This document shows, piece by piece, positions 10,696-21,290 of a DNA stretch of 64,000 nt. This stretch comes from Berberis thunbergii. Taxonomy: Eukaryota; Streptophyta; Magnoliopsida; Ranunculales; Berberidaceae. A program made the position numbers and the translations under genes. The DNA is taken from contig QNQO01010662.1 of the NCBI GenBank assembly GCA_003290165.1, forward strand, positions 62,001 through 126,000. Reading direction: 5' to 3'. The notes under the pieces were generated by a model that was not told the DNA's origin, did not search any database, and was given only the letters and a program-made list of their open reading frames with translations. Position 1 is the first letter of the stretch. Each line of letters opens with the position of its first letter.

Positions 10696-11978
10696 TGTAA
10701 TACCCACCTAGTTAATTAAATGTAAATATTACTTATTTATTAATCTGTGATATATACTAACATTTTATATAACATAAAAAAATTGATTTGTTTGTAGTGC
10801 TAAATAGAATAAAATTGTGGGGTTAGTTTATAAACTTGTGTTATTCTTTTTTCGGCTCGGACTCATGTGCAAATTTTGGATTTTGGCTATGGTTGAATTA
10901 GGTTTAACATTGAGTAAGTTTTGCTAAATAAAGGTGGTTCACATATACTTTGGAATCCATTCAAATCTATATAGACTGCATTTGAATGGATTAACATGTA
11001 CGCTAGGATCACCGATTAACATGTACGCTCCGAATGGTTTCGAAGGCAAGGGAGACACAGTTGGGTGAAGTGTGTTCGACATAGGAGGAGAGTACGATTG
11101 TGGAAAAAAAAGTGAGTGTTTTTGTGTATATGCATGGTTGCCTTGAGGGAAAAAACTAAATGCTCATTCGATTATTGTATGAGAACTACATGTCTCCCTT
11201 AAGCTAAATATGTTTGTTGTGGTATTTTATAATATGATTTTCTTGAGGGAAAAAACTAAATGCTCATTCAATCATAGGATGAGAACTATTTGTCTTCCTT
11301 AAGGAAAATAAATGTTTGGTTGTTAATATTTTAATGATGATGTATTAGGGTTATGAGGTTTACTTTGTTAAAAGTAAAATGCTCACATACGTATTGGAAT
11401 ATCTGTTAAAATAGTATTCATGATGAATACTAATAAATTTAAAAAATTTCATCCATTTGGTTCCAACTGTTTCGTGCAGGATGGTAAGTTTACTAATATT
11501 TCTGTAGGTCAGACTTTCCATGGAACATTCACAGTGTAAGTATTGGTAAAATAAATATTTACTTTAGTTACGATATAACTTATTATGACATGTTAGCCTC
11601 GTTGAGGAACTACATATTTTTGAGTTATTGCTTTCTTTTGTATATAATATATGAAACTTATTTGATTTGATAGAGTTGAGGATTACTCATACCAGATGCC
11701 TCGTTGACCCAAGTAAGTTTATGCTTATTAGGTACGTTCTTATTGGAACGTAGTCATTTAGCCTTTCTCAGGCTAGGAAGTTATTGAGGCGGCGATACGC
11801 GAGGTTTACTTAGGGGACGAAATCTCGAAAGAGTTACCTGGTTAGAATTTTTTTCATGATTAATTTTTATTTAATGTTTTTGTTGTTAAATTTTCACGTC
11901 CCGAGTTTTTGGAAAACGAAAATCCCAATCCTATGTGGATAAAAAGATTTTCGTTTCCTAAAAAATCAAGGCGTAACA
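10696..11978 (+). repeat. Left LTR of the nested gypsy-derived element
   Basis: This 1283-bp repeat is matched by 12821 onward and by 15480-16464 (shared blocks include ATGTACGCT, GAGGTTTACTTAGGGGACGA and GATTTTCGTTTCCT near the end). It holds internal near-repeats of ACTAAATGCTCATTC. The TG start and CA end are visible. Confidence 0.7.
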
Positions 11979-12820
11979 GTTATGTATCAAAGCATTTGGT
12001 TAGCCTAGGCTGGGGTAGAGTCGGTGATCCTCGGAATGTGGATATGGGTGAGTAAGTGTGAAAATGTTTAAAGATAAAGTGACACGGGTGAGCCTTGAAC
12101 ATTTAGTATTGTTTCATTTTTCTTTGAGAATCTCGTGGTGAAATTCCTTTGACTAGCGTGTGCAGGAGTAATGATATCTGGTTTTAATGTCAATATTGTG
12201 GGACATTATTCTGTGTAGTTTTCCTTTTAGCGATTTGTTATAACGAGTGTTTAGTTAACCCTTTCAGCGAATCTCGAGACAATATTCCTTTTGAATTGTA
12301 TATATTATAGCACCTCGTAATTTTTAATATTTATTAAATTTTATAATATATAATTATTTGTTTGTCTTCATTAAATTATGTACATGTACATGAGCTAATT
12401 GTTTGTCAATATGATGTGTGGTTTGTTTGCTTATTGTAGAACTAATTACCTACTTACAACTCTCTACCGAATCTCGGGACGAGATTTTTTTGAGATGCAT
12501 ATATTGTAACACCCGTACTTTTTACTGACCCTAATATATATTTTTGTACATAAAGTATTTCAATTTATTATTTTTAGTTTCTTGTTAAAATAATATGGAT
12601 ATTAACATTTAGCAGCCTCGTGTCTATGCATGTCTGTTGTGTTGCTTTATATGATGTGAAAGTTTTCTATAATATAAGTTTCGAATAATTTATCATCTAA
12701 AAATGTATTTTTAAAACCTAATTTCATTTGCCAAGTCGTATAATTTTTTCTTTAAAAAATTCACATGACTCTCTTACCTTCCGAATCTCGGGACGAGATT
12801 CTTTTGAGGTGTATCTATTG
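11979..12820 (+). other. Residual internal region with repeated polypurine/LTR-start junctions
   Basis: Three copies of CGAATCTCGRGACRARATT followed by a TTTTGA-containing tract and TATTGTAACACCC-like sequence lie at about 12268-12325, 12467-12525 and 12781-12835. The last leads into the right LTR. The others look like abandoned 3' junctions from related gypsy insertions or template switching. No gag or pol frame exists here. Confidence 0.55.
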
Positions 12821-13020
12821 TAATACCCACCTACTTTAATAAATGTAAATACTACTTATTTATTAATCTGTGATATATACTAAATTTTTATATAATATAA
12901 AAAAATTATTCGTTTGCAAGTGCTAAATAGAATAAAAATGTGGGGTTAGTTTATAAACTTGTGTTATTCTTTTTACTGGACTTGGGCTCAGACACATTTG
13001 CAAATTTTGGATTTCGGCTA

Positions 13021-13141
13021 CGAAAATGCTAGAAAACCATGTTTTTGCAACCAGGTTTTGTAAAAACTTCTTCTAGCGATGCCACGTCATCCTGGTTATA
13101 AAACATGGTTGCAAAACCTGGTTCCCTAGCCTCACTCTTTT
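13021..13141. mobile_element. 121-bp foldback-like insertion with 5-bp duplication
   Basis: It is absent from the left LTR at the corresponding point and flanked by GGCTA on both sides (13016-13020 and 13142-13146). The interior contains AACCATGTTTTTGCAACCAGG and, inverted, AAACATGGTTGCAAAACCTGG, which can fold. It is probably a tiny MITE. The family is unknown. Confidence 0.55.
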
Positions 13142-13213
13142 GGCTATGGTTGCATAAGGTTTAACATTAAGTAGGTTTTTGCTAAATAAAGGTGGTGCAC
13201 ATATACTTCATAA

Positions 13214-15479
13214 AATTTTAATCTTTGTGATTTTCTTTACTAAACTGTTTGGTTTTGTGTTGGTGGTGGCAAAAAAAGTGACTTAATGGGAAAAAAAGAA
13301 GGTTTGTTTTGCTTTACATTGCTTAAAAAATAAAAGATGAAAAGTTGAGAGAAAAAGAGAAAAGGGAGAGAAAAGAAAAGAAAAAGAGAAAGAGAAATAG
13401 AAATGATGAAGAAGAAGACAGAAGAGCAGTAGGGAATGAGAATTTGAAGAAAAAATAAAGAGAAGAAAGAAAGGAAGGGAAAAAAAAAAAAAAAGTGAGA
13501 TGATTATGTCATCTCTAATAAAAAAAAGGACAGAATAAAAGAAGATGAAGAAGGGGAGGACGTGCGTGAGCGCGTGCGGAAAAGGTTTGCGCAAGGTTGA
13601 AAAAAAATTGTGAGTTTTCTTCATTCTAAATGATATTTTTATTAATGAGTTTTCTTTATTTTCTTTTCTAGAATTTCCAATTTGTGAAATTACCATTGCG
13701 CTTGAATCTCCCCACTTTGGCCTTGTTTATGGACTATTTGTTTATTTTGATGGTATGCAATATCTTTTATCTATATAGACATGGATGTTTGATGACCAAA
13801 TTCTTTAATCACGTCTCTTAGATCTTATTTCTTGTTTTATGATTACATCTTCAGTTTATAGTTTTAGTAGGGAAGGTTATATAAATTGTATGTTGATTTT
13901 ATCAATGTTTTATGTTCATATCTTCATCACAAAACTTTACATCTTTTTATCATAATTAAATCTTATTGGTTTTTATTGATATGTGGGTATGAACCCAAGT
14001 GAGGGCCATAGAAGATAATTTATGCTTGATAAGACAAATAAATAAATAAATAGTTAAATAAACAAATAAATAAATTGATGATACCCCGAGGTGATTATCA
14101 TTCAATACATAAGATTGTGTTTTGTTTGCTTCATAAGACAAATTAGTGGTTAAAAAAAAATCACGCCTACTACATGCATATGTCACTTAACAAAAATTTC
14201 ATGATTTAATTGTTTGAAATAATGATGTGATTCATAACAGTTATGGTACATTAAATTCTCTAGATGTTTTTGTTATTTCTTTATTTAAGTAATGTAAGGT
14301 CAAAATATGAAAGAAATAGTATTAAACTTTGGGATCCTCTTCATCTTGCTCTTCATGATGACATGGGTAACATTTGTTTTTTTGTTGACATTGTGGATTT
14401 AAATTGGTGGACCACTAAACCATGTAGAAACATTGATAATAATCAACCTTAGACTTTATCTTTAGAAAAAGAAGAGAAAAAAAGTTATTGACTATGTCAA
14501 CTCCTTATTTGAAAAAAATATGAAAGTCAAACTAATTAATGTAATCTTAGTCTATTTGGTTTAGTCAAAGATGTTTCATTTTGATCACTTGTATTGTCAC
14601 AAACCTTGATACTCATTTTGTGTTTGATTCAATTGATTTAGAGTTTGAATAATAAAGACACTGAGTTGACTCAATCGTTTATGTGATGTATTAATTGGGG
14701 AATAAGTTTAGTCAAAATAACATGAAACAATAAATCTAATAAATTTATGACCAAAATTCTTAGATTTCAAACATTCGAGCCTGATAATTATTCATATCCA
14801 GTAAATTTTGTGAGCTTTGGGCTTGGCCCAACGTTGTTTACAAAACAAATATATTTACAGATTTGGCTCTCACCCACTATTTAAAAGCCTAGGATGAGCT
14901 GGATAGTTGAACCTTAATAATGAAACCCAACCTAGACTTAGTTTGATTATAATGTGGTTTGAGTTTAGCTTGATTAAAATTATTTGAAATTTATATGGGA
15001 AATATTCATCATTTGATAGGATGTATTCGGTATTTGTATGATTATTGCATATGTGTATTTATATTTGTATTATTCGCTTATGACTCGAATTTTATTGTCA
15101 TACAAATATAGACTTGTTAAGGAATATGAAATTCCTTTATTGGATGGACTTGGTTGTCATTTCTTAAAAAACATTTGTTTATGAAAAATACTAATTTGTC
15201 AAAAGAATGGGTTACAATTGTGGTAGGTTTGTTTATGGTTGACAAAGTGTCACTGTAAAAGAGTTTTGAGAATTTGCTTACAATTGTGCTCTTTTCCACA
15301 GCTCCGAAAAAAAATGGAAAATGTGTTTTTATATACAAAATTGTTTGTATACGTGATATATAATTTTGTTATGCAGACTTGCTTGCATATCGGGTACGCC
15401 ATTATATGTGAGTTCAGTTGTATGTGTAGTATTTAGGAAATGTTTGCCATGGATCGAACTTCGGGTAAGATGACATGTT
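13214..15479. other. Unassigned insert within the gypsy-derived right LTR
   Basis: This stretch is not in the left LTR. It includes a purine-rich tract (13320-13560) and AT-rich sequence with (AAAT)n-like runs near 14040-14075. No domain, terminal repeat or target duplication could be defined by eye. It may be a decayed element or LTR sequence lost from the left copy. Confidence 0.35.
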
Positions 15480-16813
15480 CCTTGATGTGGCACACCACTT
15501 GGAACATGTACGCTTCGAGTTATTTCGAAGGCATGGGAGACACACTTGGGTGAGGTGTTCGACACAGGAAAATAGTGCGATTGTGGAAAATAAGCGATAT
15601 TTTTGTGTATTTGCATGGTTGCCTTGAAGGAAAAAACTAAATGCTTACTCGATTATTGAATGAGAACTACATGTCTCCCTTAAGGTAAATATGTTTGTTG
15701 TGGTATTTTATAATATGATTTCCTTGAGGAAGAAACTAAATGCTCATTCAATCATTGTATGAGAACTATATGCCTTCCTTAAGGAAAATGGATGTTTGGT
15801 TGTTAATATTTCAATGATGATGTATTAGGGTTATGAGTTGTACTTTGTTGAAAGTAAATTGCTCACGTATTGAAATATCTATTAAAATAATATTCATGAT
15901 GATTACTAATAAATTTAGAAATTTCATCCATTTGGTTCCAATCGTTTTGTGCCGGATAGTAAGTCCATTAATATTTATGTAGGTCAGACTTACCATGGTC
16001 ATCCTTCACGTACAGTGTAAGTATTAGTAAAATAAATATTTACTTTAGTTACGATATAACTTATTAGTATGACATGTTAGCCTCGTTGAGGAACTACATT
16101 TTTTTGTTTTATTGTTTTCTTTTGTAAATAAAATATGAAACTTATTTGATTTGATAGAGTTGATGATTACTCATACTAGCTACCTCGCTGACCCAAGCAA
16201 GTTTATACTTCTTGAGTACATTCTTATTGGAACAAAGTCATTTAGCCTTTCTTAGGTTAGGAAGTCATTGAGGTGGCGATACGGGAGGTTTACTTAGGGG
16301 ACGAAATCTCCAAAGAGTTACCTGGTTAGAATTTTTTTTTCATGATTAATTTTTATTTAATGTTTCTGTTGCTAAATTTTCACATCACGAGTTCTGAGGA
16401 AGTGAAAATCCCAATCCTACATGGATATAAGGATTTTCGTTTCCTCAAAAATTGAGGCATGACGCTATGTCCTATAGACAACTAACGACTGACTATCAGG
16501 ATTCAACTATCTAATACCAACACCCTAATATTAGGGTGTTGGTTCTGGTGAATTTACCGAATGCAATCTCTCTCAGAAGTAATGGAAGAATGAATAACTC
16601 TGGAATAAATTAACGTGTTGAAGAACTCGTTTTTCTCTTCAATATATAAATAACAAAACAGTTTGTCTGTTGAATTGAAAGGGTGTGTTGATCGGACACA
16701 TACTTTCTTAATTCAAGGGCTTGTAATCAACAAAGTCCAAAAGACACATCATTTCTTAATTCAGACACGTCATTTCTCTTCAATATTTGTTATTTGCTAT
16801 ACAAACTCTAACA

Positions 16814-17283
16814 ATACCCCAAATTTGTATAGTAAATATAAAGAGTTGTCTTCTGAAGAAAAACTTAGACATGATATGCTGGAGAGAGGTGTCATTTGGA
16901 CTTGAACCTTCCTTAGTGAATACTTATCGGATTTACCGGTGACACAGTGTGTATAAGAGACATTGAATTGTTCACCATGTTTAGTAAATCTAGAAAATGA
17001 GTATCTCACATATCATATCTTCAAAATTTTCAATTCATGCGGTTGTGTTCATTTTGGTCTTGAACAAATCCCGGATTCATGAAAGCTTTAGAGAATTTAG
17101 CCATATCATTCTCATAAATGCTACCCAACATTTATTCCCATATATGTGACACTTAGATTATTAATACCCTGCTATATCCATCTTATCTCTCAAGAGATTA
17201 GTGTCATTAAGAATAAATAAATATTCACCCTGATCATCACAGGTAGTATACATTTCTTATTATAGGAATGAGTAAGTGTGTAC
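16814..17283 (-). other. 3' internal remnant of copia A
   Basis: Sequence between the copia A 3' LTR and CACTA element 2. It continues across the CACTA insertion at 27376. No frame is retained. Confidence 0.5.
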
Positions 17284-17645
17284 CACTACACCAAAAATGG
17301 CCATTAGCAACGGTTTTAAACCGTGGGGGTAACCCATTGGCATGGCTTAGAACCGTGGGCTGTAGAGGCGTCGCTAAATCCCTAGTAATGGCTAAAAACC
17401 GTGGCTAAAATATTAGCAACGGTTTTATCTCGAGGACGGTTGATGATTTAGCCACGGTTCTAAGCCGTGGGCAGGAGTAGTCGGGGCTTAAAATCGTTGC
17501 AAGTTTGGCCACGGTTTTAAGTCGTTGCAATAGCTTTAACAACGGTTTTAAGCCGTGGCCCAGTACTAGCCACTGTTATAAGTCGTGGCAAGGTAGCCAC
17601 GGTTTTTAGCCGTTGCAATAATTAGCCACGGTTTAAAACCGTGGC
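17284..17645 (-). repeat. 3' terminal and subterminal array of CACTA element 2
   Basis: After the terminal repeat, about 15 copies of the palindrome-like unit GCAACGGTTTTAAACCGTGG occur in both orientations. The first 95 bp closely match the left end of element 3 at 57791, including ACCGTGGGCGTAACCCATTG-like sequence. Such arrays are the expected binding sites of the mobilising protein. Confidence 0.85.
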
Positions 17646-17684
17646 AAAATTTATTTTTTTTTAATAATTTTTTTTTTTGCTGTC

Positions 17685-17830
17685 AAATGACTTTTTATTA
17701 CATCTTATAAGTTTTATTTCTAGAATATAAAAATTTTAATGTGCCAAACTTGAACATTTCCATGAATGGAAGCAAAGTAATTTTCAATGTATTACATTGA
17801 GTCACAAAATCTATCAAATAATATCTCAAA
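17685..17830 (-). repeat. Shared CACTA 3' internal block, element 2 copy
   Basis: The reverse complement reads GTGACTCAATGTAATACATT ... AAGTTTGGCACATT ... CTAGAAATAAAACTTATAAG, closely matching 6727-6870 of element 1. Confidence 0.75.
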
Positions 17831-17875
17831 TACAATGACACACACACAAACTTAAATATCTCAAATACAAAGAAA

Positions 17876-18056
17876 GTGGAACAATGTTGCTGCTGCTGCG
17901 AGAGACGCAATGTTGTTGCTGCAAGGGACGATCTGCTGATGATGCGAGGTACGCACTGCTGCTGCTGCTGCGAGGGACAAACTGCTGCTGCTGCAAGGGA
18001 CGAACTGCTGCTCTGTGAGGGACGCACTGATGCGAGTTTGCTGCTGGTCGCAAACC
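17876..18056 (-). repeat. CTG/CAG-rich repeat, copy 1
   Basis: Units of CTGCTGCTGCGAGGGACG-like sequence are present, and nearly the same block is repeated at about 19850-20030. On the minus strand it reads as Ser-, Ala- and Gln-rich low-complexity sequence (SKLASVRPSQSSSSSL). Confidence 0.75.
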
Positions 18057-18544
18057 AGAGTGCGCTCTGTTTCACTGCAGAGTACCCACTGTCCTGGCAG
18101 TTATGATCTGCAGATTTTTGAATGCAATCTGGGTGCATGCTGCATTTCACTGCTTGCACTCATTCCTGCTGCAGGTCTTGGATTCCAAGCAAGTACATTA
18201 CTTTAACATTTGGAGAACTATTAGTAAATATGCAGTACAAAAATGAAACAGATAAAACTAAAGTTTCATCACCTGAAAACATTTGGAGTGTATGTTCACT
18301 TGTTTCAAATGAAAGAAACATGACAAATTCATTCGAAAGATGCTATCATCAAATGCTTCTCTATAAACTTAAATGAGTTTGAGAATACCTAAGTTCATTA
18401 ACTTGACAACTGAAAAGTGTTCCATTAAGCTCATGTGGTTCAACAAAAAAGACTAACTTTATGGTTAATAAGAAAAAATTTCCCTAGGCGAGTTAGAAGA
18501 AAAAAACAACTAGAGTATCTGCTACAGTACACATGCAAACATAC

Positions 18545-18674
18545 CTCGTTTGCTGGGCGTCCGTAGTCAACAGGATCTCTTCTAGTAATTGCTTCCAAAA
18601 CAACAACCCCAAAGCTATATATGTCACTCTTTTCATTCAAAAGTCCAGTATTTGCATATTCGGGTGCAACATAT
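18545..18674 (-). pseudogene. Captured receptor-like kinase exon
   Basis: A single exon with acceptor CCAG before 18674 and donor GTATGT after 18545. It encodes kinase subdomains [26 protein letters not shown], then [18 protein letters not shown] and RPANE. The APE and DxxSFG-type motifs are intact. The match is to plant receptor-like cytoplasmic or LRR-type kinases with [10 protein letters not shown]. It has no catalytic loop or N-lobe, so no kinase activity is possible from this piece. It is in sense orientation within CACTA element 2. Confidence 0.85.
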
Positions 18675-18890
18675 CTGGAAAAGTTATGTCACATTGGTAT
18701 CAAGAAGTATCAAGAATGTATTCATTCACAGGAGCAGGAAGTATCAACTCATCTTCACACAAATCATGCCAGACAAATCCATTTTTGTAACTTCTACTTT
18801 CACAAATCCACCACAACAATGATAACAATCAAATTTCTAATAAAATACAATTTACTGGAAAACCAAAACCAGTTCTTATAACACTCTTAC

Positions 18891-19239
18891 CTCTTACAAG
18901 ACCACGAATACAACGAAGGCATGCCACTACCTCCCAAGACATTAAGCCGATTAATCACATCTACAAAACATACTAAATTTCAGCATTCCCAAATTCAAAT
19001 AGAAATATAGTATAACACAGTAATAAACAAGCCAGACACATACATCTCAAGTGAAGACTTTCGGGCGAAGAGAGTGCAACCTCAATGAAATGTGGATGTT
19101 CAAGGTGGTGATTTCTGCAGAGATAATAAACAACAACAACTTTTCTATTATGTCGCTTCGGTGATGGCTCCGTCCAAACTATAGCCCTCTCTGGACTAGT
19201 TTGCATGTACTTGTTCATTCTCCCCTCCATTTCTCTCAT
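18891..19239 (-). pseudogene. Captured SOSEKI (DUF966) N-terminal fragment
   Basis: SOSEKI proteins are plant polarity proteins with an N-terminal DIX-like oligomerisation domain. Exon 1 (19044-19239) starts at the natural ATG (MEGRMNKYMQTSPERA, preceded by an in-frame MRE) and reads VVYYLCRNHHLEHPHFIEVA. Exon 2 (18891-18960) reads VINRLNVLGGSGMPSLYSWS. The exon 1 donor is TGTATG where GGTATG would restore the family residue, so splicing would change Asp to Tyr. The rest of the protein is missing. Confidence 0.85.
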
Positions 19240-19849
19240 TGTTAAATCACCTCAAACTTAAACGGATCTAAAACAAATACATCTTAGTCACTTTAGCCTT
19301 CAGCTTCACATTTCATCATTAATCACAAGAAATACAATCTACCTAAGACTTATAACTGACTAGAAGTTCTATTGTCTTGCATTAACTAAAACCTAGCAAA
19401 ATTTGCTTTCAAATCCAACTAATTGAATGAACTTCAGCTCATAATGTCAAATTCCATCAGATCCTCTAAATAATAGCTCAAAAAGACCTATAAAACTACT
19501 ATATGAGCCTCATCAGATCTAATTTCACTCGTAAAACCTATTTAGTAATCCCATACAAAGGAATGCAACACAAAAACACTACAAATCAACTGTTCAAAAC
19601 AGTTTTCAGTAAAAAAACTCCAATATGGAAGCTAAGTTGTTATTATTTGACATTCATGGATACAAAAGAAGAATATCCAATATGTCTAGCAAAATGGCTT
19701 TTGACCAATGGAAGCTTGTCATCTATACAAAATATGATAGATTCATGCAATATGATATGATATGAGAGACGCAATGCTGACTAACCTGTGTTGATTCAAG
19801 TTTTCCCTCTTGGTCTGATTCTATGGGCAGGGCCAGGGACGAATTGCGA

Positions 19850-20030
19850 TTGATGTTGTTGCTGCTGTGAGAGACGCAATGCTGCTGCTGCAAGGGATGA
19901 TCTGCTGATGATGTGAGGTACGCACTGCTGCTGCTACTGTGAGGGAATCACTGCTGCTGCTACGAGGGACGAACTGCTGCTCTGCGAGGGACGCACTGAT
20001 GCAAGCTTGCTGTTGGTCGCAAACTCGATG
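19850..20030 (-). repeat. CTG/CAG-rich repeat, copy 2
   Basis: This direct duplicate of 17876-18056 is fused on its right to the TGA-factor fragment, so that the minus-strand frame runs from the DOG1-domain part straight into the Ser/Ala-rich repeat sequence and stops. Confidence 0.75.
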
Positions 20031-20190
20031 ATTTCAGAGGGCTTGAACCCACCCATCCACAAAAAGTAGTGCTCCGCCGGAGTCTTCCACATGCCTGAAA
20101 TGAGATGAAAGAGACCGGCTTTCATGAGCATTGCCTTCAAGCCCATCATCTTATCCAAGTGTGCAAGGCAGTTGTCCACGTAAAGTTGCA
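20031..20190 (-). pseudogene. Captured TGA bZIP factor, DOG1-domain fragment
   Basis: The minus strand encodes LYVDNCLAHLDKMMGLKAM, then GLFHLISGMWKTPAEHYFLW and MGGFKPSE. This is the signature of the C-terminal DOG1 domain of TGA transcription factors. TGA proteins bind as-1 elements and the NPR1 co-regulator. The bZIP part is not present. The frame continues into the CAG-type repeat (IIEFATNSKLASVRPSQ) instead of the normal domain, a novel fused tail that ends at a stop near 19934. Confidence 0.85.
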
Positions 20191-20191
20191 C

Positions 20192-21290
20192 AAATTAAAC
20201 ATTATGAAATTCAAATATAACATCCTCAATTTCTAACATGACCAGATAGGAATACCAATTTCTAATCCCCACTGTCACCAACAAAGCAATGTGACCACCC
20301 ACAATTATAACATCCCCATTAGACATTACCACTCCCTAATCACTTTTTGGTTTTGCTTTGTGACTTGTACATCCTAGCTTCAACCCTTTAGCAGGAACAC
20401 ATGTTCAAAGTTCATACTTTCAAGAAAAAGAAGAAGAAATCTGTGTATGTCAGGAAGAAAAGTAAATAACTAACATTCAAACTCAAATCATTAACATTAT
20501 ATTTGTTATGATTCATTTCACACTTGAGTGGAAAAAAATATGCAATAGTAAAAAAAAAACATTAACTAGCCAATATTTTTCCTCAAAAGCTAGACTTGTT
20601 AAAAGATATCAAAACTAATTAGTTAACTATGATAGTATCGTTCCACCATGTTTCCAAAGTTGATATATGTTCATTAAAAATATCCAACTCTTTTATTAGT
20701 GTTCATTACAAATAACAAATCCTCTTCAGGCTGCTTTTATCAGTTAAACTACTTATTCTTATCGCCTTTTGAATGAGAAAGAAAAATCAACTTGTGTTTA
20801 TACTGACTGAGGAACCTTTCAAGGTTCAGTGAATCATATTGGTTTCATTGCTGGATGTTATTTAGCTTTTGATGTCGTATTTGTTTCCCTCTCTAGACTA
20901 TATGTCACTCTAATTTCTACCATTTTATAAATGTTGGTTTAGTATGGAATACTTAAGCTGTATTGGACTTGACATCAGCTAGTAAATAATCATATGATCT
21001 AGCCATTGACAAAAAGCACATGAAAAGCACACACATATAAACATCTTAATTAACCAAAGGTTTCAGCGGATACACTTTTGTCACACAGAGCACACATGTC
21101 AGGCACAGTGTGATACATCTGTTTGTGTTTTGAGTTCCATAATAGATTTTTCTAATCAGTAAAAAATGCAAATCTAAAAAGATAATTCATGACATGCTTT
21201 ATAAATTGAGGGTTGTAAGAGAAATGTGTTGAAATAGCCTCCATGACTAAATTTAACTAGTGGATGTTTGAGATTGTGCATGTAACATAC
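20192..21290. other. Spacer within CACTA element 2
   Basis: AT-rich sequence with no exon recognised, between the TGA and SNF2 fragments. Confidence 0.4.

Larger units (their letters stand above)
10696..16464 (+). mobile_element. Gypsy-derived non-autonomous LTR element nested in the copia A LTR
   Basis: It starts TGTAATACCCACCTA and ends GAGGCATGACG, flanked by the 5-bp duplication CTATG. The left LTR is 10696-11978 and ends GGCGTAACA. A primer-binding-like ATGTATCAAAGC follows. The right LTR starts at 12821 with nearly the same first 200 bp and resumes homology to the left LTR from about 15480 to 16464. Only about 840 bp separates the two LTRs and contains no gag or pol, so this is a large-terminal-repeat (LARD-like) derivative. 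The TGTAA(C/T)ACCC start and the CGAATCTCGGGACGAGATT sequence just upstream are typical of Ty3/gypsy chromoviruses. Confidence 0.75.
12821..16464 (+). repeat. Right LTR of the nested gypsy-derived element, expanded by insertions
   Basis: Homology to the left LTR covers 12821-13213 and about 15480-16464. The extra roughly 2.3 kb includes a 121-bp insertion (13021-13141) and an unassigned stretch (about 13214-15479). The end matches the copia A target duplication. Confidence 0.6.
10479..16813 (-). repeat. 3' LTR of copia A, interrupted
   Basis: 10479-10690 aligns with 28677-28888, and 16465-16813 continues the match to 29258. The interruption carries CTATG on both sides (10691-10695 and 16465-16469). 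Just outside 16813 the plus strand reads ATACCCCAAATTTG, which on the minus strand gives a purine tract (TTTGGGGTAT) in the polypurine-primer position. Confidence 0.85.

Noticed and set aside
13283..13696. Phe/Ser-rich frame of 137 codons on the minus strand
   Set aside because: It is the complement of an A/G-rich simple tract. The composition alone explains the length.
17698..18159. Gln/Ser-rich minus-strand frame as a real protein
   Set aside because: It is produced by the CTG/CAG repeat block, reads open in several frames and has no domain.
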